In this document: positions 12,615 to 23,709 of the stretch, piece after piece
Position numbering within the stretch: position 1 is the stretch's first letter
How the letters are laid out: each line of letters opens with the position of its first letter
Assembly: GCF_000002985.6 (NCBI RefSeq)
Contig: NC_003279.8
Span: 7,316,001-7,380,000, forward strand
DNA: 64,000 nucleotides
DNA from: Caenorhabditis elegans
Lineage: Eukaryota > Nematoda > Chromadorea > Rhabditida > Rhabditidae
Reading direction: 5' to 3'
Notes under the pieces: generated by a model
The model's input: the letters and a program-made list of their open reading frames with translations, nothing else
The model's database searches: none
Told to the model about the DNA's origin: nothing
Translations under genes and position numbers: made by a program

Positions 12615-14409
12615 CTAAAGCCACCATAAAATGTGAGCGTTAAGAAAATGTTCTAACCATATTTTCTCTATTAGTCTTGCATGAAATACTAATTCTCGAT
12701 GATCGAACTGAACGACTATTTTATGAATTCTTTTTAGAAAAAAATTGGTCTTCGGCAAACCTTAATATCCTTTGCCAATGCCTTTTAAAACTAAATAGTT
12801 CAGAATTTCCATAAATTCACCTCCTCCCTGAACGTTTAGAGGATGACTATCGGTTCGGACCATTTCAAACGTTCAAACCCAAAATGTGCTCATATGAACG
12901 AATTTCGAAATGAGACAAAAAAATTTAAAAAATTCAAAGTCGTCCGAACTATGAGTCTTCATTTGAAGTTGAATTGTCCCTTTAAGAAAAGGAAGAAAAG
13001 GAAAAGGGAATTAACCAAAACTTTCACAACGTCGCTGATCTGGTAACAAAGTAAAGACTGTGAGAGGCTGCAGGATCATTTTCTGAATTGTTGTTCATTA
13101 AAACTGATTTTTTTCTATTGGCAATCCTAAATTGGTTTATTTCCTGGTATTTAGGTCCGAAAAACCGTGATTTCTGTACCAGACAAGACAGAAAAATAAC
13201 AGGAAAAATACCGGAGACAAACTCAATTGTCCAAAGCCAATCACTCTAGAACATATACTTATCGTACATATTCAAATTAAATTTCTACACTCACTTGGTA
13301 TACCAATACCAGGAACGCTTGGTGTCTAGTTAATTCTGTGTTATATATTTACCTTGTTCTTGAAAACTTCTTCCAATATCAAATTTCAACGTTTTCGTTC
13401 GTTTGCTTGTTATAAAAATTTACAAGCATTTGCTCTACAGACATTTACGCAAGCTTTTACAACATTTTCAGATCATCAAGTAATAATTAAAAAATATGCC
13501 TAGCTTTTTCCATAACTAAAAATTTTCAATTTGGAAGTCAGCATTCAAATACAATTCTACCGTATGTAATCTTCTGATCTCCAATTTGTTCCGATGTTCT
13601 TTTTATTAGTTTCATTAGATGATTCTCATTTCTAAGTATTCCTCACTTGTGCATTTATCCTCAAACTCGTTAAAGTCCCATTTCGGCGTCTATGTATGCT
13701 CTTAATGTTTTTCCTTTGCAAAAAATGAGCCACTATAAAGTTTTATCAGTTCGAGCTTTTTCATTCAGCATGCTGCTTTGATTGTAGTAATTTGGAAACA
13801 AATGAGTAGTAGGAAATTAAGTTTGTGTTTGTCAAAACATTTCTGGAACCTTCAGGTGTCAATTGAACTTTGACAAATAATTTTTGAAATTTCACTGTTG
13901 CAGAACAACGTTAGCCAGGTGCAGCGCCTGCAACTGCAAGAATTCTACAAACGATTTCCTTGAAAGCGTATATGTAGATTTTTGATCTTGTCGGAAAATT
14001 AATACACCCACCTTCTTTGACTTTGAAAAGTCTAAAAATTCATTATTTGTCCGTCTACTCATTGTTTTGTCAGAAATATCTATTTTCTGCTTGAATAACG
14101 CTTCATATTCTTCTGATTCTTCCACTTCACACGTCCACTTCTTTTTCTTCAAATTATTCAAAATAACTCCCCCATCATTTTCAAAAATCTTATTCTTATT
14201 GACTAATCAACTCTTGAATTGCGCAATTATCTCGACTATACTAATTACTTTCAAGTCAAACCATGAACAATTGGATTCTGAATTTGGTAATTAAAAATTG
14301 TTTGTTGCTCTTCATTTTTTGCAAACTTTATGGATTTCTTCAATTAATGTTTCTTTTTGGTTTGCAGCCCGGTTTCAATTCAATCAACAAAATTAGCAGT
14401 GTCGAGAAG

Positions 14410-14477
14410 ATGGTATCTCCAATGGAAGCCCAAGTTCCAACAAGACGTCGGGGATGTGCAAGGATTTTCTGTTGTTG
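14410..14477 (+). CDS. Candidate alternative first exon A of the globin gene
   Basis: A TTTGCAG at 14367 opens an exon whose ATG at 14410 is followed by 22 codons plus two bases, then a strong GTAAGT donor. It would encode MVSPMEAQVPTRRRGCARIF followed by Cys-Cys. The N terminus is basic with clustered cysteines, a possible lipidation site. The exon ends in phase 2, which is what the common globin exon at 27919 requires. No closer downstream partner exon is visible. The 13-kb distance makes this tentative; it could belong to an unrelated transcript. Confidence 0.35.
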
Positions 14478-14820
14478 GTAAGTTACATCTAGTTTAGTCT
14501 AGAGAGATTATATGGGAAGATAATAATAATTATAATAATTTATTACGCTCTCTGGGAGACGTGAAAGAATACAATAGTTATCAATGTTTGCGTGATTGGG
14601 GCAGTCGGGCAATCGTTTCCATTCCATTAAAATGTTGTCTGCCGGTCACCCGGGTCAAAAACATCCCGGCTCGATGCGATTGGTTTTTGGATCATCGTTC
14701 TCTTGCTATGTTCGTTTCGTTCCCAAATGACCATATTCCTAACCATTGAATACCGTATGCTCATGTTGTTTCCAAAGTCAGTGACAAAACATTTCTCAAT
14801 TTTAACTGATCTGTTCCGCC

Positions 14821-15105
14821 GAGACCCGAAGAACTCGGGGGATGTCCAACTGGGGGGATTACCAACTCGGGGGATTGGCCCCGCCCACAGAACCGTGGCT
14901 TGCAATACGCCCATTTCTGCAACTGCCGCACGGTTTTAAAACTGTATTTTTCTCAATAGAGCGAGAATTAACAAGAAAAAATAATTTTAAAACCGTGCGG
15001 CAGTTGCAAAAATGGGCGTATTGTAAGCCACGGTTCTGTGGGCGGGGCCAATCCCCCGAGTTGGTAATCCCCCCAGTTGGACATCCCCCGAGTTCTTCGG
15101 GTCTC
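14821..15105. mobile_element. Foldback MITE with 8-bp target duplication
   Basis: The element starts GAGACCCGAAGAACTCGGGG and ends in its exact complement. Long terminal inverted repeats extend over more than 100 bases per side around a short AT-rich centre. It is flanked directly by GTTCCGCC on both sides (14813-14820 and 15106-15113), an 8-bp target-site duplication. This duplication length is typical of hAT and some other DNA transposon groups. There is no coding capacity, so it would be a non-autonomous element. Confidence 0.9.
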
Positions 15106-15341
15106 GTTCCGCCTGGTTTTTCTTGCCATCACCAGAGATTGCTTACGACTTGGTAACAAGATGATAGTTTTTTGAAATGAAAACTATGATAATTAGAAAT
15201 TTGGATCACATACATGCTGTGTTTGAGTCCTATACCATAAATCACATGACAACGATTATGAGCATATTTTACATTTAATCAGGTTTCAAACTTTAAAAAA
15301 TCGTAAAAGTTGTATTATGTTCCTGATAGAAAAACACTTAC

Positions 15342-15387
15342 GGATTCATATATCTCAATTGTTAGTGGAATTGAGATACATGAATCC
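15342..15387. repeat. Near-perfect 19-bp hairpin
   Basis: GGATTCATATATCTCAATT pairs with AATTGAGATACATGAATCC with a single mismatch across an 8-base loop. The hairpin is shorter than a usual miRNA precursor, so I class it as a structural repeat. Confidence 0.6.
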
Positions 15388-17004
15388 AACCAAGTTTGTC
15401 ACTTGATCCCATTCAGATTTCAATTTCCAAAATTCTCTAGAAATTGTAAACTAAAGATCGTTTCATTTGAATTATTGATTTGGGAAAAATAGAAGAACAA
15501 ATAAAAGAAATAAGAAAACTGCCCGAGTTCAATAATCTCACACGCTTGAATAATTCAGAAGATTCTTTTAGAGAAACGAGAGTACAAGAACTAGTTGTCA
15601 CATCATGTTTCCCATAGTTTAATATATTTTCATTTTGATATTTCAAAGTTGTCTAGAAATGTTTAGCATGCTTCTATTATTGACATCAAAAATTTGAAAG
15701 TCACACTCGAGATTACAATAATTTTTTATTTATTACATATTTTTCGTATACCAAATAAATATAAATTGGTATGGACAACCAAGGGTCTTTTGGACACCAA
15801 AGTCATGAAAAACTGCAAGTTTGCTCATTTATTTTTAGTTCTCAAATTTCTCACGAGCTTATATCTTAACCTATAGGTATAGTTAATATTGAAAATTAAA
15901 ATTTGTTTCCAAAAATTCCCGCCTCCAATTTTTCCAAAATAAAAAGTCAAGCATTTTGGTCCCATAAGCCTTTAAAAATGTCCTCTTGACTTTACTTCCT
16001 GCAACTCTAAGTCTCTTCATTTTACATGGTCTCTGATCCGAAAAAAGACTCCATTGTCTTCCGGTGAAGAAACATTATATTAGACACAGCGACGCAGAAA
16101 GAGCTATAAAAGGAGATGTAATGTGAAAAAGTGCAGAGTAGCAGAAAAGTTTAAACATAGGTTTCTTGTCTGGTATAAGGAAATACAACTATTAAAACAT
16201 TTTACACATTACAATTAAACTTGGCAAAGTTTTAAAGATAAATTAGATTTTGATACTGGGACCGTCTGCTAAATTGTTTGCACTTTTCAAAAACGAGATA
16301 ATTTATTAAAAATCAAACGATTATAGAAGCAAACTTTGCAAAAATGAAAATTAATCCTTGAACAAATCTTGCAACTTGTTTGTTCTTAAATCCAGGTATA
16401 CATTCAAATTGGACGCAGGAGAATAAAGGCAATCACATTTTTTGGAACAACACGTAACTTCTAGCACATATATATTTCTAGGTCGAAAACTCTGAAAATT
16501 CCCAAAACGACATTAGTAAAAAAGTTGCCCAATCTCGAACTGATTCTTGAAAGGAATCTTTCATTTCGTTTACTATGGATAAAATAGGAATCTTAGAACT
16601 TTGTGTTTTGAAAGAAAGCATTTGGACACAATCCGTGAACTCGCATAGATTCGTAATTTGTTTTTGTTTAGGGACCATCCAATTACTTGTTCTGAACCAT
16701 CTTCTTCCAATATAATTCATCTATCCGTGGTTCATCTTCTTCTCTTCTTGTTTCTACTATTCCACCCCCGTTAACTATTTCTAATTCCGTCAGTTGAAGC
16801 CTTGGTTGGGGCGGGTCTCGAGGCCTTCAAACGCTTCTGGAAAGAATCTTCAGGGCTCTTCGGAGCAGGCGTTTCTCTTTCTTGTTACCCCTCTGTATCT
16901 CTCTTATTCTATTCCTTTTTTCCCCACCCAACAACTGCACCAATTCAATTTCGGATCCCTCGTGAGCATAGGCATTACCTACATTTTTCGAGTACAAAAC
17001 CAAT

Positions 17005-17135
17005 ATGAACGGCCATAGAAATGATGATGAGAATAGTGGAAATGTAAACGAAGAAGAAGAAGAAGCATCATCGTCAGGACCATCGACTCCTGCTATTTTT
17101 GTATTTGATCATTTTTCAACTGGAGTTGAAATGAT
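17005..17135 (+). CDS. Candidate alternative first exon B of the globin gene
   Basis: The ATG at 17005 opens 43 codons plus two bases, ending at a GTAAGT donor (17136). The peptide is hydrophilic and acidic (a run of five Glu, then ASSSGPSTP), ending FDHFSTGVEM. Codon content looks coding and the phase-2 end matches the common exon at 27919. A disordered acidic N terminus would differ strongly from the products of the other candidate first exons. Assignment to the globin gene rests on strand, phase and the absence of any other partner. Confidence 0.45.
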
Positions 17136-17518
17136 GTAAGTTTGATATGCAAATATATTTTGCCTATTTTCTGCAATACACGGCATTTGGGAACATTGTA
17201 AAAACAAACATTGTTTTTCTGAGTGGTTCTCGAACTTTCCAGTACTGAACAAGTTAGGATTTATCATAAAACGTTAGCACCTAGTGTCATATTTCTGCAA
17301 ACGGACGATATATATTCAATTAGGAGAGTGATTGGCTACTTTAATAAAAACAAATAAACCCTAGAAACCATCTAAGCTATAAACTACTTTGCAATTTGAT
17401 ATATATTTTTGAACTCATTTGTTGTGCGAAAAACTTCAATTTTATCCACTCCTTTTAGTAAGTAAGTGGTCCACTGAATGAGTGTACTGTGAGACTAGAA
17501 AACATCTTCCTACCTTTA

Positions 17519-17570
17519 TTGTTATTGTTATAAATATAATTCAACTTTATTGTTATAAATATAATTCAAC
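17519..17570. repeat. Tandem duplication of about 26 bases
   Basis: TTGTTATAAATATAATTCAA occurs twice in immediate succession. Confidence 0.8.
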
Positions 17571-17620
17571 AAACGCTGATACCAAAAATTTGATACCAAA
17601 ATTTTAAATTTTAAATTGTT

Positions 17621-17984
17621 TCATCACCGGAACGAATATTTTACTCCCAACTTTTTTGTGTCGATTTTTGTATCTATGCTACATCTGAAAATCAGAATTG
17701 AGATTGTTAAAAAAAAGTTATTATGTCATTTGTATCATTTGGCAAGGTTGACTTGATACTTCATATCACATCAGAAATTTTGAATTTTGACCTTTGGGAA
17801 ACGTTATTTGTCCCAAACAGTTTTAAGAATGGACGATAATTAGAATAAATTGAATCAAATTAGCTACTACTGAAACAGCGTATTTTTCTCTAAAAACAAG
17901 GAAACCTGAAGAACTTTGAACATGTCGACCCACATCACCGGAACGAATCTTTTACTCCCAACTTTTTTTTTGTGTCAATTTTTG
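17621..17984. repeat. Two direct copies of a 50-base sequence
   Basis: A sequence beginning CATCACCGGAACGAAT and continuing to TTTACTCCCAACTTTTTT occurs at 17622-17670 and 17933-17984 with few differences, about 310 bases apart. Confidence 0.75.
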
Positions 17985-20366
17985 GTCAAAATGGGAAGAT
18001 TCGTATTTTAAAATTCTGATGCTACCACGAGTTTGGAGATTTGCGTGCAGATTTTTACTCAAAGAGGAAGAAAGTAATAATAACCAACTTCCTATCTCCC
18101 TTGTACTCAAAGTGTTTGGTTCTGCAACATTACTCATGTTTGCTCTTTCCAATTTTTTGCTGTGCTTTTTTTGAAATATGACAGGCCAAATCTATATTTT
18201 TAAAAGAATATATGTTTGCTCATATAGTAAAAGAGTGAGTTTTCATAAAAATTCCAACGTTTATTTCATAGAACTCAATTTTGACTGAATGTATGCCGAG
18301 GCAAAGCCGGTGGAGAAAATGTTTAACGAGTACGTCTACACTATTTTGTAATTATTTTATTTACAGTAAAAAAGTAGCAATTACTCAGAATTATAATTTT
18401 GGAAGCCGACCAAAACCGTTTTCTACGTGATTATGAATCGCATTCAAACGCTTCAAAGATTCGAACCTGCCGCAATGCTTTCAATTTCTCAAATTTTTAT
18501 TGCAATTTTTTGAAATAAAAAAAATTTTAGCAGCAATTTATCGAAACTCAAATTGAATTCTCAATAAATAACTGTTCGTTATTAGTCTTTATTGAAAAAG
18601 CTCTGTTATCAAAAGTTTTGCTTTTGAAGCAAATTTATTCTAGATGTTAAAAATTAAAAATTTTCAAACTTGGATAATGGTGTATAAGAACATAGTTTTC
18701 GAAACCCCCGATAATTCTTAAAATACTTTTTAAAATAAAATAAATGGATTACTGATTTTTCATTTTACATCAGGCTTTCAAATTTTACTCACAAATGCCA
18801 AGAAAAATAAACATTTTCTTGACAAATGAAATGGCTAACTAAACTGCGTCTTTCTTTTTTTTTCTATTCGTATCTTTTTCAAAATCAGATTATAAAGTAA
18901 CTTTTCCTAAATTTCTTTTTTTTTTCTCCAGGGAGGCATAGCATTCCACTCACTCAAAATCCTCCAACTTTACCAATCTTTTCTTCGGAAAATTTTGGGA
19001 TTTTATTTTTCAAAACCAAAAATTTGTCTTCGACGTCGTCGTCGTCAGAAGCCGAATAGCAAGAATGAATGGCCAACGAATAAATTGAATCAACGTGCGC
19101 TCCAACGCTCTTACACTTTTAACTTTCAACAATTTTTGTTACCCATTTTTGGTCCTCTCTTCCTATGGGATCCAATGTTTCTTCAAAAAAGATGATGTTT
19201 GCTGTTTTCTTATTCAAAAACACCAATAATCATTCAAATTTTAGTCTAGCAACTTTTTACAAAAGACATTAAAATATTTATTTAAAAAATCTTCTGGATA
19301 AAGATACATCTAAAACATGGTGCAACGTCAAGGTTGAAATTTACTATATATTCAAAAAAAAATTAGCTATTTCTTGAATTTTGAAGAAAACAAAATGAAT
19401 GTCCGATGTGCCGCCCTAAAAACTCAATACTTCGCAGAATCAGTTTTTACCACAAAAACCTTAAATATATCAGGTGGAAAAACATATGGATTAACTTCAG
19501 TTCTTTGTTTTCTTATATTTACATCATTGATCACATGCTAATTTTTATACAGCTTCCTGTCTGTTTTACTAAAATGTGTTTTGTGATTTTAAGATTTTTA
19601 AACAAATATTGCGCATGGTAAAAGTCCGAAATACGTAATTTTTAACTTTGCTTTTTTTCTCAAAATTATTTTTCAACTTTTCAAGAAAGGTTTTGAAAAG
19701 TCATTTTTTTGCTCTTTTCGCTTTCGGAAATAACTCTTTTTGGATCAGTTATAGTCGAACAATTTTAAAAAATTCATTTTAAGGTAAAGTGGTGCCAGTA
19801 GGGGAATAATTACTTCTCTAATGCTAGAATAAACAGGGTTAAACCGAAATATTTGAGGGTTAAACCCAAATATTTGCCGCTTAGAATCATGAGGATTTCC
19901 TAAACAATAGTCTGCCAAAAATTGTCTGTCACATACGATGCCTTTATTTTCAAAGATCCATTTCATCAATTGTTGTCTCTTTTTTTTGTCCTTTGTCCTC
20001 TCCACCCTCCGTCCGTACCAGTGTATTCTCATAATTATGGCAATTTGATTGCTCTTGGCTTTCTCTCGTGCCTTATTTTTTCCCTGTTTCGCTAACTGAA
20101 AAGAATGCTCGTAAAATGTATTTGAAATCCGATTCGTCATCATCATCTTCCCATTCATACTTTATTTCTGGACTTGTTCCAAGTTTCCTTCAACTTGTTA
20201 TCTTTGTCGATGAGTCTTGTGTTTTTCTTTCCACGATTGTACACTAGAGCAATTTGTAGAGTTACAGCTTTGAAAACTATCGCTCCAAAAAAGTGAAACT
20301 TATATTTAGGATAAACTATAACATTCACTTGATTCGTTAACCGAAACAAATAATAAGGTATATATA

Positions 20367-21816
20367 CAGTGCGTCCAACTTCTATAGCACCCCCCTCCAA
20401 TTCGGCCGTTTGGAGCTTTTCAAAATATTTTTTGGAAAAGTGTTAGTGCAGTTCGATAGCAAATGTTGAAAAACCTATGCTCCCCAATTTTTATTATGAT
20501 ATCTCAAAAATCACGGAAATTAGGTCAAAATATCGGAAAAATGGCCGTCCAACTTCTATAGCACCCCCTCTGATTTTTGACAATTTTCGATAAAATCGGG
20601 GGTTTCTTTGTAATTCATGAATTTATTTTGTGAATAACTTCACACCAAAATGATCAGATGGTTTCACTTTTACATTTAAAAAAATAAATATACCACTTGA
20701 AAACACGTGGAATGCCTGGGATTGTCCTGGAACGTTCTTATTTGCTTCAGAGGCCATATCTCGACTCCCAATGATTTTTGCAGCACCAAACTTTATCAAA
20801 ATGTTCTTCTCCGCCTATTTATTACTATATAGTTAGTTGTAGAAAATATTCATTCATATTAACCAAATGGAAAAGGGAGTAACTGCAGTGATTTTTAGAA
20901 GGCTTGATTTAACTCTGGAAACGAGCGTTTGGAGGCGCAGAGCTGAAGGTTTTGACTTTGTATGGTACAGAATTTCAGCTCATATGATTTAAATATCTTT
21001 GAAGCTTCGATTTTGATTAGAAGTCTTTGAAATTTTATTTGGACGAGTTCACGAGACCGCTCAAAAAAGAGGACAAAGGCAAAGCGAGGCCGCAAGTAGT
21101 TTTCTCAAGCTAACATGCGACAATTAGTCTGGCATTTGATTTATCCATGGATTTCCACGGATTTGATGTTCATATAATATAATTTTCAATTTTTGTTATA
21201 ATTTAGTAATTTTTTGTCGAAAATGTATTCTCAATCATTATCTCTGCGCCTCCAAACGCTCGTTTCCAGAGTTAAATCAAGCCTTCGAAAAATCACTGCA
21301 GTTACTCCTTTTTCCATTTGGTTAATATGAATGAATGTTCTCTACAACTAATTACATAGTAATAACTAGACGGAGAAGAACATTTTGATAAAGTTTGGTG
21401 TTGCGAAACCGATTGGGAGCCGAGATATGGCCTCTGAAGCAAATAAGAACGTTCCAGGACAATACCAGGCATTCCACGTGTTTTCAAGTGGTATATTTAT
21501 TTTTTAAATGTAAAAGTGAAATCGTCTGATCATTTTGGTGTGAAGTTATTCACAAAATAAATTCATTAACTACGAAGAAAACCCCGAATTTACAGAAATT
21601 TGTCAAAAATCAGAGGGGGTGCTATAGATGTTGGACGGCCATTTTTCAGATATTTTGACCTAATTTCCGTGATTTTTGAGATAACATAATAAAAATTGGG
21701 AAGCATAGGGTTTTCAACATTTGCTATCGAACTGCACTAACATTTTTCCTGAAAATATTTTGAAAAGCTCCAAACCGCCAAATTAGAGGGGGGTGCTATA
21801 GAAGTTGGACGCACTG
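20367..21816. mobile_element. 1.45-kb foldback element, Tc1/mariner-like ends
   Basis: The ends begin CAGTGCGTCCAACTTCTATA and finish in the complement. They are flanked by TA on each side, as for Tc1/mariner insertion. Inverted arms of about 575 bases run to about 20943 and from about 21241, with a unique centre of about 300 bases. The end motif is repeated inside each arm (20547-20567 and about 21612-21638). The CAGTG end followed by a TTCTATA-like stretch recalls the Tc3 group from memory. The centre has only a 66-codon frame and no transposase, so it is non-autonomous. A (TA)n run follows the right end. Confidence 0.92.
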
Positions 21817-23213
21817 TATATATATATATATATATATTTTTAAATAAATTTTAATATCACGGTTTGCATAATATGTATGCTAAAAATTGGTCGAAAAGAC
21901 ATCTAAATAAAGTATTAAAATTGTTATGTTTCCAAATTCTCACAATCAGTCAAAGCTTTGACGACCTGCAAAATTTCCAAATATGCCAAGAGTGGACTGT
22001 AAATGTTCATTTATTTTTTTATTAAATTTTTCAATATGATTTTAAAACATTTCAGTAGTTATTTAAAAAAAAGCCCGTCAAAGTAGAACTAAATACCAAA
22101 AGTTAATCGATTGTAATATTTTGCAGTAAGTACTGAGTCCCATTTAAAATGCTTCCATATTCATTACCATCAAAAACCGAACAATAATTTTGAATATCCT
22201 CCCTGCTCTATCTTCTTCTTTCAACCCATTAAAATACCACCCAATTTTACTTAACGATACGTCATCAACTATGTGTGCAGTGAAACTTATAATAATTAAC
22301 TCAATGTATGTGATGTTTTGCCGCCGTCTACTGTTGAGTCACTTGTTTCGTGAGAACTTTTTTCAAGGATAAATGCGAAATATTACCTGTGGGAGGACAA
22401 AGCAAATATCAAAATATCTATCCTTCAAAATTTTCAAAGAATTTTTGTATCAATTTTGTTGCTCAAAATTATGGTGTTCATATTTGAATAAAATACAATA
22501 AATGATATCTGAACGAATCATGTATAATCAGTAAGGAGAATTAAATTTGCTGATTATTTTTGATACATTTCAGAGAAAACATGCATATGCTGAGAATATC
22601 AAAACTCTAAGAAATATAATGGATTTTTTGCCGTTCGAATTTTTACAAACAAAATAAATTTCCAATAAGTTTCTAGAATCATTGCCAATTTTTAGAAACA
22701 TTTAACTTTTTTACGGGTCTAGAAAGTAGTGAAAAACTGGACTGAACAATTCAAGATCGAAACTTATTTTCTCCAAAATGTTTCGCACGAAAAAAAAATT
22801 ATTCATATTATGGGCACTTTTTTCCATCCAAAAAATAAATTTCAGTATTTTCTCATTCATGAGACAAATTTTGTATTTCGTGTCGGGATGAAGAAAAATG
22901 TCGCCTGTGATTTTATTTTATACCGACTATACAATATTTGAAGCAAATTCATTTATTCCCATGATCAATTAAAAAATCATACCGAATTCCCAAATGTTTC
23001 AGTAGGTGGTATTTTTCTAGTATTCCCACGCGTTTTTACATTAAAAAATATGCATATTAGGCTTGTTCATATCCATTTTTTATTCCGTTGTCGTCTTCTC
23101 CAACCTCCCCATTCATTTGCTCATTTCAACAAAAAAGTGCAAAAGATGAAAAAGCATCATGTTTCCCATCAATTCCTCCAATGTAATTTTGGAATGTTTT
23201 CAGGCGCTGTTCG

Positions 23214-23302
23214 ATGCCCTCTTTGTCAAAAATGCCGTCTGCTGCTCGTCAACTTGTATCCAATATGCTCTCATTTCTCTCATCTCCATCACCACAAACC
23301 AG
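23214..23302 (+). CDS. Candidate alternative first exon C of the globin gene
   Basis: A TTTTCAG ending at 23203 is followed 10 bases later by an ATG that opens 29 codons plus two bases. The exon ends at a GTCAGT donor. The peptide is basic, then Ser/Pro-rich (MPSLSKMPSAARQLVSNML...SSPSPQT) with coding-like codon use. The phase-2 end again matches the common exon at 27919. Another frame across the same bases is open, so the reading frame is inferred from phase. Confidence 0.4.
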
Positions 23303-23527
23303 GTCAGTTGTCTATTGCATTATTATTTATTTTTATTAATATAATGGTATCCATAGTGTATTCTTTGAACTTGCAGTTTTCTCAATATCACGCTTTTGCT
23401 GCTTTTTTTTGTTTTCCCATGCTCTTTTTTGTGAATCAGTAATTTTTTTGCTCTGCAAGTATTTTCAAGATTGCAAATATTAGTTGAGGGAGCTAATAAA
23501 TTCCCAATTGTTTTAACCAAAAATCCA

Positions 23528-23705
23528 TGCTCGGCAATTCGGCGTCATTTTTAAACCAATTTTACCCACTTTTCATCCAACTTTCCCCGTCTTTTTTTTT
23601 TCTTTTTTTCATCCAACTTTCCCACTTTTGTAAATGGCAGCTGAAAAATGGCTTAAGGTGGTTGAGAATGGATAATGGTTCGAAGTGACGCCGAATTGCG
23701 GAGCA
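23528..23705. repeat. Foldback repeat
   Basis: TGCTCGGCAATTCGGCGTCA at the left is complemented by TGACGCCGAATTGCGGAGCA at the right with one mismatch. A partly complementary interior includes two TTTTCATCCAACTTTCCC copies. Confidence 0.8.
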
Positions 23706-23709
23706 AGAA

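Larger units (their letters stand above)
9300..14360. other. Long gene-poor region
   Basis: About 5 kb of AT-rich sequence with no coding exon I can support. It contains the foldback repeat at 11429-11602 and the tandem repeat at 12573-12614. Short frames at 9822-10276 and 13892-14161 lack splice context. It may be the far-upstream region of the globin gene. Confidence 0.5.
14478..17004. other. Intron or intergenic, with repeats
   Basis: Holds the foldback element at 14821-15105 and the hairpin at 15342-15387. A frame at 16794-17018 follows a CAG acceptor at 16793 and is probably the 5' untranslated part of the exon at 17005. Nothing else seen. Confidence 0.45.
17136..20360. other. Intron or intergenic
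   Basis: AT-rich with two direct-repeat features (17519-17570 and the copies at 17621 and 17933). Short frames at 18995-19195 and on the minus strand at 19745-20158 lack convincing splice sites or protein character. Confidence 0.4.

Noticed and set aside
18440..18500. GGTTCGAATC on the minus strand, a tRNA B-box-like motif
   Set aside because: No A box, acceptor stem or cloverleaf pairing could be found at the right distance.
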